Shown in pieces: positions 26,249 to 34,732 of a stretch of 64,000 bases of DNA; positions within the stretch are counted from its first letter, which is position 1; every line of letters begins with the position of its first letter. Below the pieces are notes generated by a model, which did not search any database, had not been told where the DNA came from, and saw only the letters and a program-made list of their open reading frames with translations. A program made the position numbers and the translations under genes. The stretch is from Myxococcus stipitatus (GTDB lineage: Bacteria > Myxococcota > Myxococcia > Myxococcales > Myxococcaceae), in NCBI RefSeq assembly GCF_038561935.1, contig NZ_CP102770.1:7130001-7194000 (forward strand), in the 5' to 3' direction.

Positions 26249-27130
26249 CTACTTCGAGGAGACCGCCTTGAGGCGCTTCTCGGAGAGCTCCAGGTACTTC
26301 TCATCCATGTCGATGCCCACGTAGCGGCGGTTCAGCTTGAGGGCGGCCACGCCCGTGGTGCCGCTGCCGTTGAAGGGGTCCAGGATGAGCGCGTCCTCGG
26401 GGGTGCTCGCCTCGATGATGCGCTCCAGCAGGGCCACGGGCTTCTGCGTGGGGTGGCTGCCGAAGGCCTTCTCCTCGCCGCCGCGCGGGACGGTGAGCGT
26501 CCACAGCCGGCCCTCGCCGTCCGCGGTGACTTCCGCGTCGCCGGAGGGAGGCAGCACCCAGGCGTCGCGCATCTGCTTGCCGCCGTTGTCCGCCTTCATC
26601 TTCGAGTAGTTGAAGACGTGCTGGAGCTTGCCGCCCGACTTGGGCGAGGCCCAGATGAGCAGCTCCGTGGAGTGCGTGAAGTAGCGGCACGCCAGGTTGG
26701 GGCTCGCGTTGGGCTTGAACCAGGTGACGGTGTTGAGGAGCTTGTAGCCGAGCTTCTGCATCGCGAAGCCGGCGTTGAAGATGACGTGCTGCGTGCCGCT
26801 CACCCAGAGCGTGCCGGTGGGCTTGAGCAGGCGCTGGCAGGCGGCGAGCCACGCCGTGGTGAAGGCATGGTCCTCCTCCACCCCGCGCGACACGTCCCAG
26901 TTGCCCTTCTGCACGGACACGCGTTTGCCACCCTTGCAGGTGGTCCCCCCGTTGGAGAGGAAGTACGGCGGGTCCGCGAAAATCATGTCGAACGTCTGGG
27001 GCTCGAACTGCTGCAAAAGCTCCAGGCTGTCCCCGCGCAGGAGCGTCCAGGCGTCGCCCTTCGCGTGCACGTTCTCGCTCAGGGAACGGCGGACAACCTT
27101 CAGGTTTCGGGCAGCAGCTTCCGCGAACAT
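26249..27130 (-). CDS. Orphan DpnA-like DNA adenine methyltransferase
   Basis: 293 residues from the ATG at 27130, preceded by GGAGGCGAG. The catalytic motif IV is FADPPYFLSNGG near residue 50, and the S-adenosylmethionine motif DPFNGSGTTG lies near the C-terminus, so it is a beta-class N6-adenine enzyme. The segments NLACRYFTHSTE and SHPTQKP closely resemble M.DpnIIB (DpnA), which methylates GATC including single-stranded DNA; GATC specificity is inferred. No restriction enzyme or partner methylase is nearby, so it is probably a solitary methylase with a regulatory, repair or anti-restriction role. Confidence 0.85.
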   Translation of the reverse strand: MFAEAAARNLKVVRRSLSENVHAKGDAWTLLRGDSLELLQQFEPQTFDMIFADPPYFLSNGGTTCKGGKRVSVQKGNWDVSRGVEEDHAFTTAWLAACQRLLKPTGTLWVSGTQHVIFNAGFAMQKLGYKLLNTVTWFKPNASPNLACRYFTHSTELLIWASPKSGGKLQHVFNYSKMKADNGGKQMRDAWVLPPSGDAEVTADGEGRLWTLTVPRGGEEKAFGSHPTQKPVALLERIIEASTPEDALILDPFNGSGTTGVAALKLNRRYVGIDMDEKYLELSEKRLKAVSSK

Positions 27131-27178
27131 CTCGCCTCCGTCGGACTCTTCGTCTGGGACGCGGCGGACTGTGCAGTC

Positions 27179-27240
27179 ACCTGAGTGCTACGTCTAATTA
27201 TTGGCCTGTAGCACCCTGAAACTTGACGGGTGACTCAGGT
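27179..27240. repeat. Nested inverted repeats
   Basis: An inner pair GTGCTAC (27185-27191) / GTAGCAC (27208-27214) sits inside an outer pair ACCTGA (27179-27184) / TCAGGT (27235-27240). A transcript could fold into an outer stem enclosing an inner hairpin and a short side region. It lies just upstream of the methylase start; function unknown. Confidence 0.4.
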
Positions 27241-27348
27241 CGTAGAAGCGCCGCGAGCAGGGCGGGAGCGCCTCTGATGAGGCCCTCCGTCACCCTGCTC
27301 GACGGTGCTGCTTCTCACTGTGATGCGAAGCGCGGCGACAGCCTGGAA

Positions 27349-27621
27349 TCAGGCCTTGGCCTTCTTGCCACCCTTGGCGGGGGCAGCGGCGCCCTCGGCC
27401 GGAGCAGCGGCGTCCTTCGCCGGGCTGGCCGCGTACTTCTTGCGGAAGCGGTCGATACGGCCCGCCGTGTCCATGAGCTTGTACTTGCCCGTGAAGAAGG
27501 GGTGGCAGTTCGAGCAGACTTCCACCGAGAACGAGCCACGGGTGGAGTGGGTCTCAACAACGTTCCCGCACGCACAGGTGATGCGGGCCGGCGGGTAGAC
27601 AGGGTGCAGTTCCGGCTTCAT
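27349..27621 (-). CDS. rpmE: 50S ribosomal protein L31 with Ala/Lys-rich tail
   Basis: 90 residues from the ATG at 27621 with GGAG ~8 nt upstream. [11 protein letters not shown] and the zinc-binding CACG...CSNC pairs identify the Cys-containing (C+) form of L31; [19 protein letters not shown] is the conserved centre. The last ~22 residues are a low-complexity Ala/Pro/Lys tail not present in typical L31. It lies 111 bp downstream of the candidate selenoprotein gene. Confidence 0.95.
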   Translation of the reverse strand: MKPELHPVYPPARITCACGNVVETHSTRGSFSVEVCSNCHPFFTGKYKLMDTAGRIDRFRKKYAASPAKDAAAPAEGAAAPAKGGKKAKA

Positions 27622-27731
27622 GACGCTCTCCAAGGTGCCTTGCCCCCGGCCGCCAACGGCCAGGAGGTCCGACACTGACAGTGGCCGGCGCTTATAACGG
27701 CGCGCCGACCGGGGCACAAGCCTGGCACGGC

Positions 27732-28874
27732 TCAGTGGGCCGTCGAGCCAGGGGGCTCGATGCGCTCCACCGCCTTCTGGACGGCCGGATCTCCCGGCAC
27801 GTCAGGTCCAAGCTGTATGTAGGACAGTAGATGCGTCCGGGGCGCCGGGGTTGCGCCCTCCGCCGCTGTTTTCTGCAGGGCGGTGCGCCGGGCCTCCAGG
27901 CTGGCGACCGCCGACTCGAGCGCCGCCTTCTGCGCCGGGTCCGTCGCCTGGGTGATTCGCTCCTTCGCCCGGGCGAGGTTGGACTCCACCAGGCGGAGCT
28001 GGTCCTTGGCGCGCGCCTGCTCGGAGATGTCCGTGAAGCGGCCGGGGCCGTTGATGGCCAGCTCCAGCTTCGCGACCTGCCGGCCGCGCTCCCCGGGCTG
28101 CAGCAGCGTGGTCATCCCCACCCGCTGCGAGATGCCCGAGCCCCGCCCGTCATGGGACTGGAGGACGAAGTCCACGCCGTCCAGGCCACTGGCCAGTTGG
28201 AGCAGCTCGTCGTAGGGCACGGCGGCGAGCAGCACCACCAGGTCCACGTGCTCCTCCTGACGCAGCCGCTTCGCCTCGGCGACCACCGCGGGCGCGACGG
28301 GCAAACCCCTCCGCATCCCGGGCGTCTTGCCCTTGACGCTGGGGTCCATGGGCTCCGGCTCGGCCTTCGCGGGGGAGGCGCCCACCACGCCGACCTTGAA
28401 CCCGCCCACCTGCGTCACCAGCGACGCGGGGAACAGGAGCTTGCCCCGCGCATCCACCAGGTTCGCGGACAGCAGCTTCATCTTGGACTTGCGCGTCTGC
28501 TTGCGCAGGAAGTCCACGCCCAGTCCCAGGTCCCGGGTGCCCACCGCCATGGCGACGGTGCCTTGTGCCTCCATCTGCGCGAGCAACAGCTCCGCGCGTG
28601 CACGGGCATCCGGGGACTCACCGCTGTCCCGGCTCCTGAAGAGCGCGTTGCCCGCGTCCAACACCACGAGCGGTACACCCTTGGCGCGCTCCTGCTCTAT
28701 CGCGACTTTTCGTCTGGCCAGACCGCCAGACGGGTTGTGTCGTCAACCACAGGGGGCGATTTCGCCCCCATTGTCTCCGGTGAAGAGCAGCACGAGCTGC
28801 TTGGGCGCGGCGCCCGCCACCAGGGGCAGGAGCCAGAACGCCAGCGCGGCGAGGCGCGGGGAACGGATGCTCAC
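27732..28874 (-). CDS. Candidate selenoprotein: UshA-like phosphoesterase-fold protein with in-frame TGA (Sec44)
   Basis: The GTG at 28874 overlaps the stop of the upstream gene by 4 bp (GTGA). Translation gives a signal peptide (MSIRSP... GAAP), then [14 protein letters not shown] and a TGA at 28745-28743, then [12 protein letters not shown] in the same frame, continuing to 27732 (380 residues). Related bacterial proteins carry PCGC followed by GGLARR, so TGA occupies a conserved Cys position. An 8-bp stem with a GGTCTG loop starts 10 nt after the TGA. The body resembles 5'-nucleotidase/metallophosphoesterase proteins (VVLDAGN), but the GNH[DE] motif reads GTRD and the later GHxH is missing, so metal catalysis is doubtful. 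A coiled-coil-like segment lies at ~residues 300-350. If the TGA is a plain stop, the gene is broken. Confidence 0.75.
28711..28745 (-). promoter_or_regulatory. SECIS-like element: UGA plus stem-loop
   Basis: On the minus strand: TGA (28745-28743), 10 nt, then CGTCTGGC (28732-28725), loop GGTCTG (28724-28719), GCCAGACG (28718-28711). The stem is perfect and the loop contains GGUC/GGUCU as in E. coli formate dehydrogenase SECIS elements, 18 nt after the UGA, within the accepted bacterial spacing. The stem forces AGA and CGA arginine codons, which are rare in this genome. Confidence 0.7.
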
Positions 28875-29719
28875 TTCTTGCCTCCCTTCTTCGGGGGAGC
28901 CTTGGACTTGTCGAGCTCCGCGATGCGCTCCTTGGCCGTCTTGGCGGCGCCGGACTTGGGGTAGCTCTTCACGAGCTCCTCGAGCGCCATGCGCGACTCA
29001 TCGCGCATCTTGAGCTGGGCGAAGCACTCCGAGGAGCGCAGGTACGCGTCCGGCGCGGACGGCGTCTTCGGGTGGTCCTGCACCACCTTGCCGTACTCGA
29101 AGAGGGCCTCGCGGCACTTGGACTCGGAGAGGTACGTCTCTCCCAGGCCGTAGTGGGCCTCGCCCACCAGCGGGTCCTTGGTCCACTTCTTCATCAGCTC
29201 GGTGAAGAGCTGCCGGGCGACGAGGACCTCGCCGGCCTTGGCCTTCTCCTTCGCGAGCGCGAGGAAGTCCTTGGGGTTGTCGGGGCGCTTGAGCTCCTCG
29301 GCCTTCTTCTTGGCCTCGGCCTCCTTCACCGCGGCGGCGCCCTGCATGGCGAGCAGCTTCTGGTCCTGCGCGCCCAGGGCCGTCTCCAGCTCGGTGATTT
29401 TGTGGATGTACGTCTCCACCTGGCCTCGGAGCTGGGAGAGGTCCTCCATGGTCTTCTGGAGCTGGATGCCGATGTCCGCGTCCTTGCGCCGCGCGGCGGT
29501 GTCCAGGCCATCGAGCGCCTTGGTGACCTCGGCGACCTTCTCATCGATTTTCGGCAAGGTGGCGGCCAGCTGCTCGCGCGCCTCCTTCAGCTCCGCCTGC
29601 ATCTGCGCGGAGTCGGCGCCGAGACGGTCGACCTTCGCCTCGAGGGCGCGGCCGCGGTCGGCGGGATAGAAACAACCAGGGAGCGCCACGAGCAGGGCGA
29701 GCAGGACGAGCCTTCGCAT
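28871..29719 (-). CDS. CpoB/YbgF-like coiled-coil and TPR lipoprotein
   Basis: 282 residues. Signal peptide with lipobox LVALPGC, then an extended coiled coil (about residues 25-130, rich in Glu/Lys/Ala heptads), then TPR-like repeats with YGLGETYLSESK and YLRSSECF, ending in a Lys/Gly tail. This is the layout of CpoB/YbgF, the periplasmic partner of Tol-Pal, although no tol genes are in the window. Its stop overlaps the GTG start of the candidate selenoprotein gene (GTGA), so the two are translationally coupled. Confidence 0.75.
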   Translation of the reverse strand: MRRLVLLALLVALPGCFYPADRGRALEAKVDRLGADSAQMQAELKEAREQLAATLPKIDEKVAEVTKALDGLDTAARRKDADIGIQLQKTMEDLSQLRGQVETYIHKITELETALGAQDQKLLAMQGAAAVKEAEAKKKAEELKRPDNPKDFLALAKEKAKAGEVLVARQLFTELMKKWTKDPLVGEAHYGLGETYLSESKCREALFEYGKVVQDHPKTPSAPDAYLRSSECFAQLKMRDESRMALEELVKSYPKSGAAKTAKERIAELDKSKAPPKKGGKK

Positions 29720-29809
29720 GGGGTCGGCATCTTAGGGCCAAATCGCCGGCTCGTCCGGACTTCTCTCGCCCTGTTTTCGACTTCCCAATCCGTCCGCCTG
29801 CCTGCCTCG

Positions 29810-31075
29810 TCAGCGAGCACCACTCAACGATTCCAGGCGCCCGGCGGCGTGCGCACACGCCACTTTGAGGCGGCTGGGGTTGAGGAAGAACGGGACGGGG
29901 CGCGAGCGGCCCTCCTCCAGGGACACCAGGGCCCGGCGATACTCCACGACCGCGTCGAGGGGGCGGCGGCACTGCTCCAGCAGCAGCCCCAGCAGGTACC
30001 GCGCGGCCGCGTGGTCCGGGTCCAGGGAGAGACACCGGCGCAAGTCCCGCTCCGCCACCGCGTCCGAGGCCCCTGACGAGGCTCCATCCAGGACACACGC
30101 GAAGAGCAGGTCCGCCTCGGTGAAGGCCGCGGCGGAGGCCCATGCCTGGGCGGGCGCTTCGGGGCTCCGGGGCTCCGGTGTCGGCGACGTGTCCTCCCGT
30201 CCCGAGGGCGCGCTTCGCTCCTGGCTCCGGAGCCCTCCCACTCGGACGTGGAAGAAGGCCGACGTGGTGCGCATCACCGTCAGCGCCGGAGGCACCTGGA
30301 GCAGCGGCTCCGACGAGGAGAGCACCAACGTGCCCCCCGGCACGAGGCTGTCCGCCAGCGCCGCCACCGTCCGATGGAAGGACTCCACCGTGAAGTAGAT
30401 GAGGACATTGCGGCAGAAGACGATGTCGAAGCCCCCCTCCTCCGCGGGCCGGGGGTACGGCGTGTCCATCAGGTTGTGGACCTGGAAGCTCGCGCGCTCT
30501 CGCAGCGCCGACACCAGCGCCATCCGAGAGCCCTTGGGCATGAAGTAGCGCTCGCGCGTCCCGGCGGGCACGCGGCGCAGTTGCTCGGGAGTGAACGACA
30601 GCGAGCACGCGCGCCGCAGCGCCGCCTCGGAGATGTCCGTGCCCAGCACGGTGCTGCCCGGACTGGCGCCGGACTCGGCCAGCAGCATCAGCAGCGTGGC
30701 CACCTCCTCGCCCGTGGAGCAGCCCGCGCTCCACAGACGCAGGGGCCGCCCTCCCGCCCTCGCGACCAGCGGCGCGAGCACGTGCTCCCGGAAGTCGTTG
30801 AGCTGCACCTCGTCGCGGAAGAGGTCCGTCTTGTTCACCACCACCGCGGAGATGAGGCCCTCCAGGTCCGCCGCGCCCGTCGGGGACTTGAGGAACGCGA
30901 GGTACTGGTGCGGCGTGAGGCCTCGGCAGCGCTCGGCGAGGCGATCATCCAGCCGTCGAATCTGGGGGCCGCTCAACGCCATGCCCGTACGCGCCGTGAG
31001 GAAGGCGCGCACGGAGGCCCATTGCCCACCCGAGGCCCGCACCGGCGGCTCAGCGCCCCACTGCGAGCGACTCAC
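29810..31075 (-). CDS. cheR3: CheR methyltransferase with C-terminal TPR-like tail (Che3 system)
   Basis: 421 residues from a GTG at 31075 that lies inside the end of cheB (26-bp overlap). The methyltransferase core has [13 protein letters not shown] (SAM loop), LGTDIS, and CRNVLIYF, all standard CheR motifs. After ~residue 290 there is a Pro-rich linker and a helical TPR-like stretch ([26 protein letters not shown] region), which may help recruit it to receptors. It methylates glutamates on the MCPs of the same operon. Last gene of the operon. Confidence 0.87.
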   Translation of the reverse strand: MSRSQWGAEPPVRASGGQWASVRAFLTARTGMALSGPQIRRLDDRLAERCRGLTPHQYLAFLKSPTGAADLEGLISAVVVNKTDLFRDEVQLNDFREHVLAPLVARAGGRPLRLWSAGCSTGEEVATLLMLLAESGASPGSTVLGTDISEAALRRACSLSFTPEQLRRVPAGTRERYFMPKGSRMALVSALRERASFQVHNLMDTPYPRPAEEGGFDIVFCRNVLIYFTVESFHRTVAALADSLVPGGTLVLSSSEPLLQVPPALTVMRTTSAFFHVRVGGLRSQERSAPSGREDTSPTPEPRSPEAPAQAWASAAAFTEADLLFACVLDGASSGASDAVAERDLRRCLSLDPDHAAARYLLGLLLEQCRRPLDAVVEYRRALVSLEEGRSRPVPFFLNPSRLKVACAHAAGRLESLSGAR

Positions 31076-32105
31076 CCCGGGCCAGCCGCGCCAGCGAGGC
31101 GGCGACTTCGTCTCCGTGGATGAGGTGGTCCACCGCCTTGCGCTCCACCGCCGCGCCCGGCATGCCGAACACCACGCAGGACTCCTCGTTCTGCGCCAGC
31201 GTCAGGCCTCCCGCCTGGCGGATGGCCAGCAGTCCCTCCGCGCCATCGGCGCCCATGCCCGTGAGCACCAGGCCCACCGCGCGCCGACCATACGTCCGGG
31301 CCGCGCTCTCCAGCAGCGTCGTCCCCGACGGCATGTGCCCGTCCCGCTCCACGCCGGCCTTGAGCGCCACCCGGCCCCGGAAGGGAATCACGGTGTGCTG
31401 CCCCGGCGGCGCGATGAGGACATGGCCCGGCATCAAGGGCTCACCGTCCTGCGCCAGCCGCACCTTCAGCCGGCTGGCGTTGGCGAGCCAGCCCGCCAGC
31501 GACTCGGCGAAGGCGGCGTTGATGTGCTGGACGATGACGATGGGCGCGGGGAAGTCCGCGGGCAGCTCCGAGAGCATCCGGTAGAGCACCTGGGGCCCGC
31601 CGGTGCTGGCGGCCACCACCACCACGCCCATGGACACCGCGGGCAGCACGGACGTCGTCACGCGCGGCGGGGTGATGCCCTTCTGCGGACGGCGCAGGTG
31701 GCGGATGACGCGCACCGAGGAGAGCAGCTTGATCTCCCGCACCAGGTTCCACGCCTCGGGGCCGGCGTCGATGGCGGGCTTGATCTGCAGCGCGAGCGCG
31801 CCCAGCTCCAGCGCCCGGTACGTCAGCTCCGGCGCCTGCGAGCGAGGGTCCGCCGTGAGCACCAGGATGGGCGTGGGGCACTCGGCCATGATGTGCTCGG
31901 TGGCCGTGAGCCCGTCCATGACGGGCATGTCCACGTCCATGGTGATGACGTGGGGACGCAGCTCCTTGGTCATCTCCACGGCCTGCTTGCCGTCCGCGCA
32001 GGAACCGACCACCTCGATGTCGGGGTCCTTGCTCAGCGCCTCGCAGATGAGCTGTCGGCAGATGAGTGAGTCATCGACCACCAGCACCGACACTTTCTTG
32101 CCCAT
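31050..32105 (-). CDS. cheB3: CheB methylesterase/response regulator (Che3 system)
   Basis: 351 residues from the ATG at 32105 (GGACAGGGC upstream); a longer frame from 32147 is less likely. Receiver domain with VVDDS and phosphoacceptor Asp57 in [12 protein letters not shown], then the methylesterase domain with the catalytic triad in AASTGGP (Ser), QHIN (His) and GMGADG (Asp). It removes receptor methyl groups after phosphorylation by CheA. Overlaps the downstream cheR gene. Confidence 0.9.
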   Translation of the reverse strand: MGKKVSVLVVDDSLICRQLICEALSKDPDIEVVGSCADGKQAVEMTKELRPHVITMDVDMPVMDGLTATEHIMAECPTPILVLTADPRSQAPELTYRALELGALALQIKPAIDAGPEAWNLVREIKLLSSVRVIRHLRRPQKGITPPRVTTSVLPAVSMGVVVVAASTGGPQVLYRMLSELPADFPAPIVIVQHINAAFAESLAGWLANASRLKVRLAQDGEPLMPGHVLIAPPGQHTVIPFRGRVALKAGVERDGHMPSGTTLLESAARTYGRRAVGLVLTGMGADGAEGLLAIRQAGGLTLAQNEESCVVFGMPGAAVERKAVDHLIHGDEVAASLARLARGESLAVGR

Positions 32106-32185
32106 GCCCTGTCCATACCCCGTGCGCGAGGCGCCGAGTATAGCCAATGCACTGTCCTGTCCTCAGGAGGTTGCGCGAACTGCCC

Positions 32186-34732
32186 TCAGGACAGCAGTCG
32201 CCCCACCACATCCACCAGGTCCTGGCGCACCAGGTCCCCCTTGGTGATGTAGCCGTCCGCCCCCGCCGAGAGCCCACGCCGCCGGTCCTCCTCACCACCA
32301 CGGGTGGTGAGAATGACGACGGGCAGGCGGGACTGGGTGGGATGCCCCTTGAGGCGCCGGGTCAGCTCCAGCCCGTCCATGCCTGGCATCTCCAGGTCCG
32401 TGACGACGAGGTCCACCGGGGGGCCCTCCAGCACGTCCAGCGCCTCCGCCCCATCGCCCGCCACCACGGTGTCGTACCCCACCGCCTCCAGGAGGCTGGA
32501 GATGAGCTCCCGCGTGAGCGGTGAGTCGTCCACGACCAGGATCCTCCGGCGGCGGGACTCGGGCTCCACGGGCGTCGAGCGGGGCAGCTTCACCGGAGAC
32601 GTCCCGTGGGCGCTGGCCGTGAGGTAGGCGGCGGAGAGCACCATGGCGAGCCGGCCATCCGCCAGGGATGTGGCCCCGGTGAGGTGGGCGAAGCGGGCGA
32701 GGACACCTCGAAGGGGGAGGATGGCCTGGACGCGCTCCTCCAGGACCCGGTCCACCACGACGGCGGCGGCCCCGCTCTGGCTTCGGACCACCAGGACGAG
32801 CTCCCCTTCTCGCACCTCCCGCTCGGGGGCGAGGCCCAGGAGCGCCCCGAGGGAAGCGAGGGGCAACACCCTCCCCTCCACGAGCAGCGCGGGGCGGCCG
32901 GCCACCTCGCACAGGTGCAGGGGCTCCACCTTGAGGGCGCGGGAGACGTGGGTGGCGCTCAGCGCGAGTGTCTCGTGGCCAACCTGGACGAAGAGCAGGG
33001 GGGCCACGGTGAGGGAGACGGGGACGCGCAGCTCGAAGATGGTGCCCCAGCCCGGGGCGGACTCCACGCCCACATCGCCGCCCAGTCCCTGGATGGAAGC
33101 GCGCACGGCGTCCAGTCCCACGCCCCGGCCGGACAGGTCGGTGACGACGTCGCGGGAGGTGAAGCCCGGCAGGAAGATGAGCTCGCGGGTGGCGGCGTCG
33201 GAGAGGGCGTTGGCGGCGCTCTCGTCGAGGATGCCTCGGCGGACGGCCACCCGGCGCAGCTCCGCGGGGTCCAGGCCCAGGCCATCGTCCTCGACGCGGA
33301 GGATGATGCGGCTGCCCTCTCGCGCGGCGCGCAGCGTGAGGCAGCCTCGCGGGTGCTTTCCGGAGGTCACCCGGTCGACGCGCGTCTCCAGGCCATGGTC
33401 CAGGGCGTTGCGCACCAGGTGCATGAGCGGCTCGCGCAGGGCCTCGACGACGGCGCGGTCCGCGCGGGTGTCCTCACCGTCGACGACGAGCTCCACTTCC
33501 TTGCCCAGGGCGCGCGAGAGGTCGCGGACCATGCGTGGGTAGGGCTCGAAGAGGACGGAGAGCGGGAGCATCCGGAGGCCCTGCACCTCCTCGACGACTT
33601 GTCCCAGGTCTCGCAGCTCCTCGTTGGACAGGAGCTTGGATTCGCGGTGGAGGTCGGCGGCGAGCTCCTTGGCCGTGCCCAGTCGCGCCACCAGCGCCGC
33701 CGCGGCGGGCCCCAGGTCCTCGGCCTCGCGAGCAAGCTGCCCCAGCTCTCGGGCCAGGGCCAGCCGTCGCGCGTGGGCCCGCTCGCGCCTCCGGGCAATC
33801 TGGGCGAGGTTCGTCACGGCGCTCGTCAACAGGTCCAGGCTCGCCACGTCGATGCGCACGGCGTCCAGGCGCGTCTCGGGTTGCCTCGGGGCGGAGGGTG
33901 TCTTCGCGGCCGACGAGCGAGGGCTCGAGGAGGACACGGGGGACGTCGTGAGCAGGAGTCCTGGGCCAGGCATGGCCGGGGTTCCTCGCGCGGGCGTCGC
34001 CTCCACTCTCGGCGCGGAAGGCCATCCTCGCGTCGCGGCCGTCGTCGACGTGCCGGATGTCGGCAGGGACGTTCCCCCCTCGGCTCGCTGCGTGACGGGA
34101 GAGGGGTGGACTGTCCCAGCCCGCGCTCGACGAACGTCTTCCTCGATGCCCCCTTTGCGACCGGGTCCTGGCTCGCCTTGAACCGGCGGCCCGGCGGCGA
34201 CCGGAACACGCGCCTCCCCTGCCCCCTCCACCCGCTTCGCCTCGGCCCCCACGGCGGCCGCACGCGCGAGTGCGACCGACGACGCGCTCGGCTCCTGCGC
34301 CTTGGCTTCACCGCCCTCGGACGCCGCCACCGTGGACGACAGGCGCTCCGCCTCGGCTCGAATACACGCCTGGAGCCAGCCGACCAGCCGCTCCACCTCA
34401 GGCGAAGCGGTCCCCGAGGACGGCGGCGCACTCGACAGCAGCAACACCGCATCCGCCGCGCTCAGCAGCGCATCCGTGGAGTCGGCGGACAGCAGGTAGC
34501 GCTTGGGCTCCGCGCAGCGCACGAGCTCTTCCATCTCGTGCACCAGCGAGTTGATGTCGTCGAAGCCCATCATCCGGGCCTCGCCCTTGAGCCCGTGCAG
34601 CTCGCGCAGCGCCCCGCGCCCGGACTCCACGTTCGCCCCCGCCTCCAACTCCATGAGCGCCCGGTTGATGCGCTCCAGACGCACCGTCACCAGGTCCCGG
34701 AACTGCCTGAGGAGGCGCTCGCTCGGGTTCAC
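32186..34732 (-). CDS. cheA3: Hybrid CheA histidine kinase with C-terminal receiver (CheA3-type)
   Basis: 848 residues. Hpt domain with phosphoacceptor His46 in ELHGLKGEAR; a long Pro/Ala/Ser linker (~130-285); P3/P4 kinase with LVRNALDHGLE (N-box), ILRVEDDGLGLD (G1) and SGRGVGLDAV (G2); a P5 CheW-like domain; and a C-terminal receiver with VVDDSPLTRE and VVTDLEMPGMDG. The CheY-binding P2 domain is not evident. Its start overlaps the MCP gene upstream by 4 bp. The order and hybrid receiver match the Che3 system of M. xanthus, where CheA3 modulates CrdA. Confidence 0.9.
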   Translation of the reverse strand: MNPSERLLRQFRDLVTVRLERINRALMELEAGANVESGRGALRELHGLKGEARMMGFDDINSLVHEMEELVRCAEPKRYLLSADSTDALLSAADAVLLLSSAPPSSGTASPEVERLVGWLQACIRAEAERLSSTVAASEGGEAKAQEPSASSVALARAAAVGAEAKRVEGAGEARVPVAAGPPVQGEPGPGRKGGIEEDVRRARAGTVHPSPVTQRAEGGTSLPTSGTSTTAATRGWPSAPRVEATPARGTPAMPGPGLLLTTSPVSSSSPRSSAAKTPSAPRQPETRLDAVRIDVASLDLLTSAVTNLAQIARRRERAHARRLALARELGQLAREAEDLGPAAAALVARLGTAKELAADLHRESKLLSNEELRDLGQVVEEVQGLRMLPLSVLFEPYPRMVRDLSRALGKEVELVVDGEDTRADRAVVEALREPLMHLVRNALDHGLETRVDRVTSGKHPRGCLTLRAAREGSRIILRVEDDGLGLDPAELRRVAVRRGILDESAANALSDAATRELIFLPGFTSRDVVTDLSGRGVGLDAVRASIQGLGGDVGVESAPGWGTIFELRVPVSLTVAPLLFVQVGHETLALSATHVSRALKVEPLHLCEVAGRPALLVEGRVLPLASLGALLGLAPEREVREGELVLVVRSQSGAAAVVVDRVLEERVQAILPLRGVLARFAHLTGATSLADGRLAMVLSAAYLTASAHGTSPVKLPRSTPVEPESRRRRILVVDDSPLTRELISSLLEAVGYDTVVAGDGAEALDVLEGPPVDLVVTDLEMPGMDGLELTRRLKGHPTQSRLPVVILTTRGGEEDRRRGLSAGADGYITKGDLVRQDLVDVVGRLLS

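Noticed and set aside
28738-28751. TGA as ordinary nonsense mutation or as the true end of a 43-residue peptide
   Set aside because: Downstream frame is intact for 336 codons, the flanking PCG/GGLARR motif is continuous, and a GGUC-loop hairpin follows at SECIS spacing; not excluded, but less likely.
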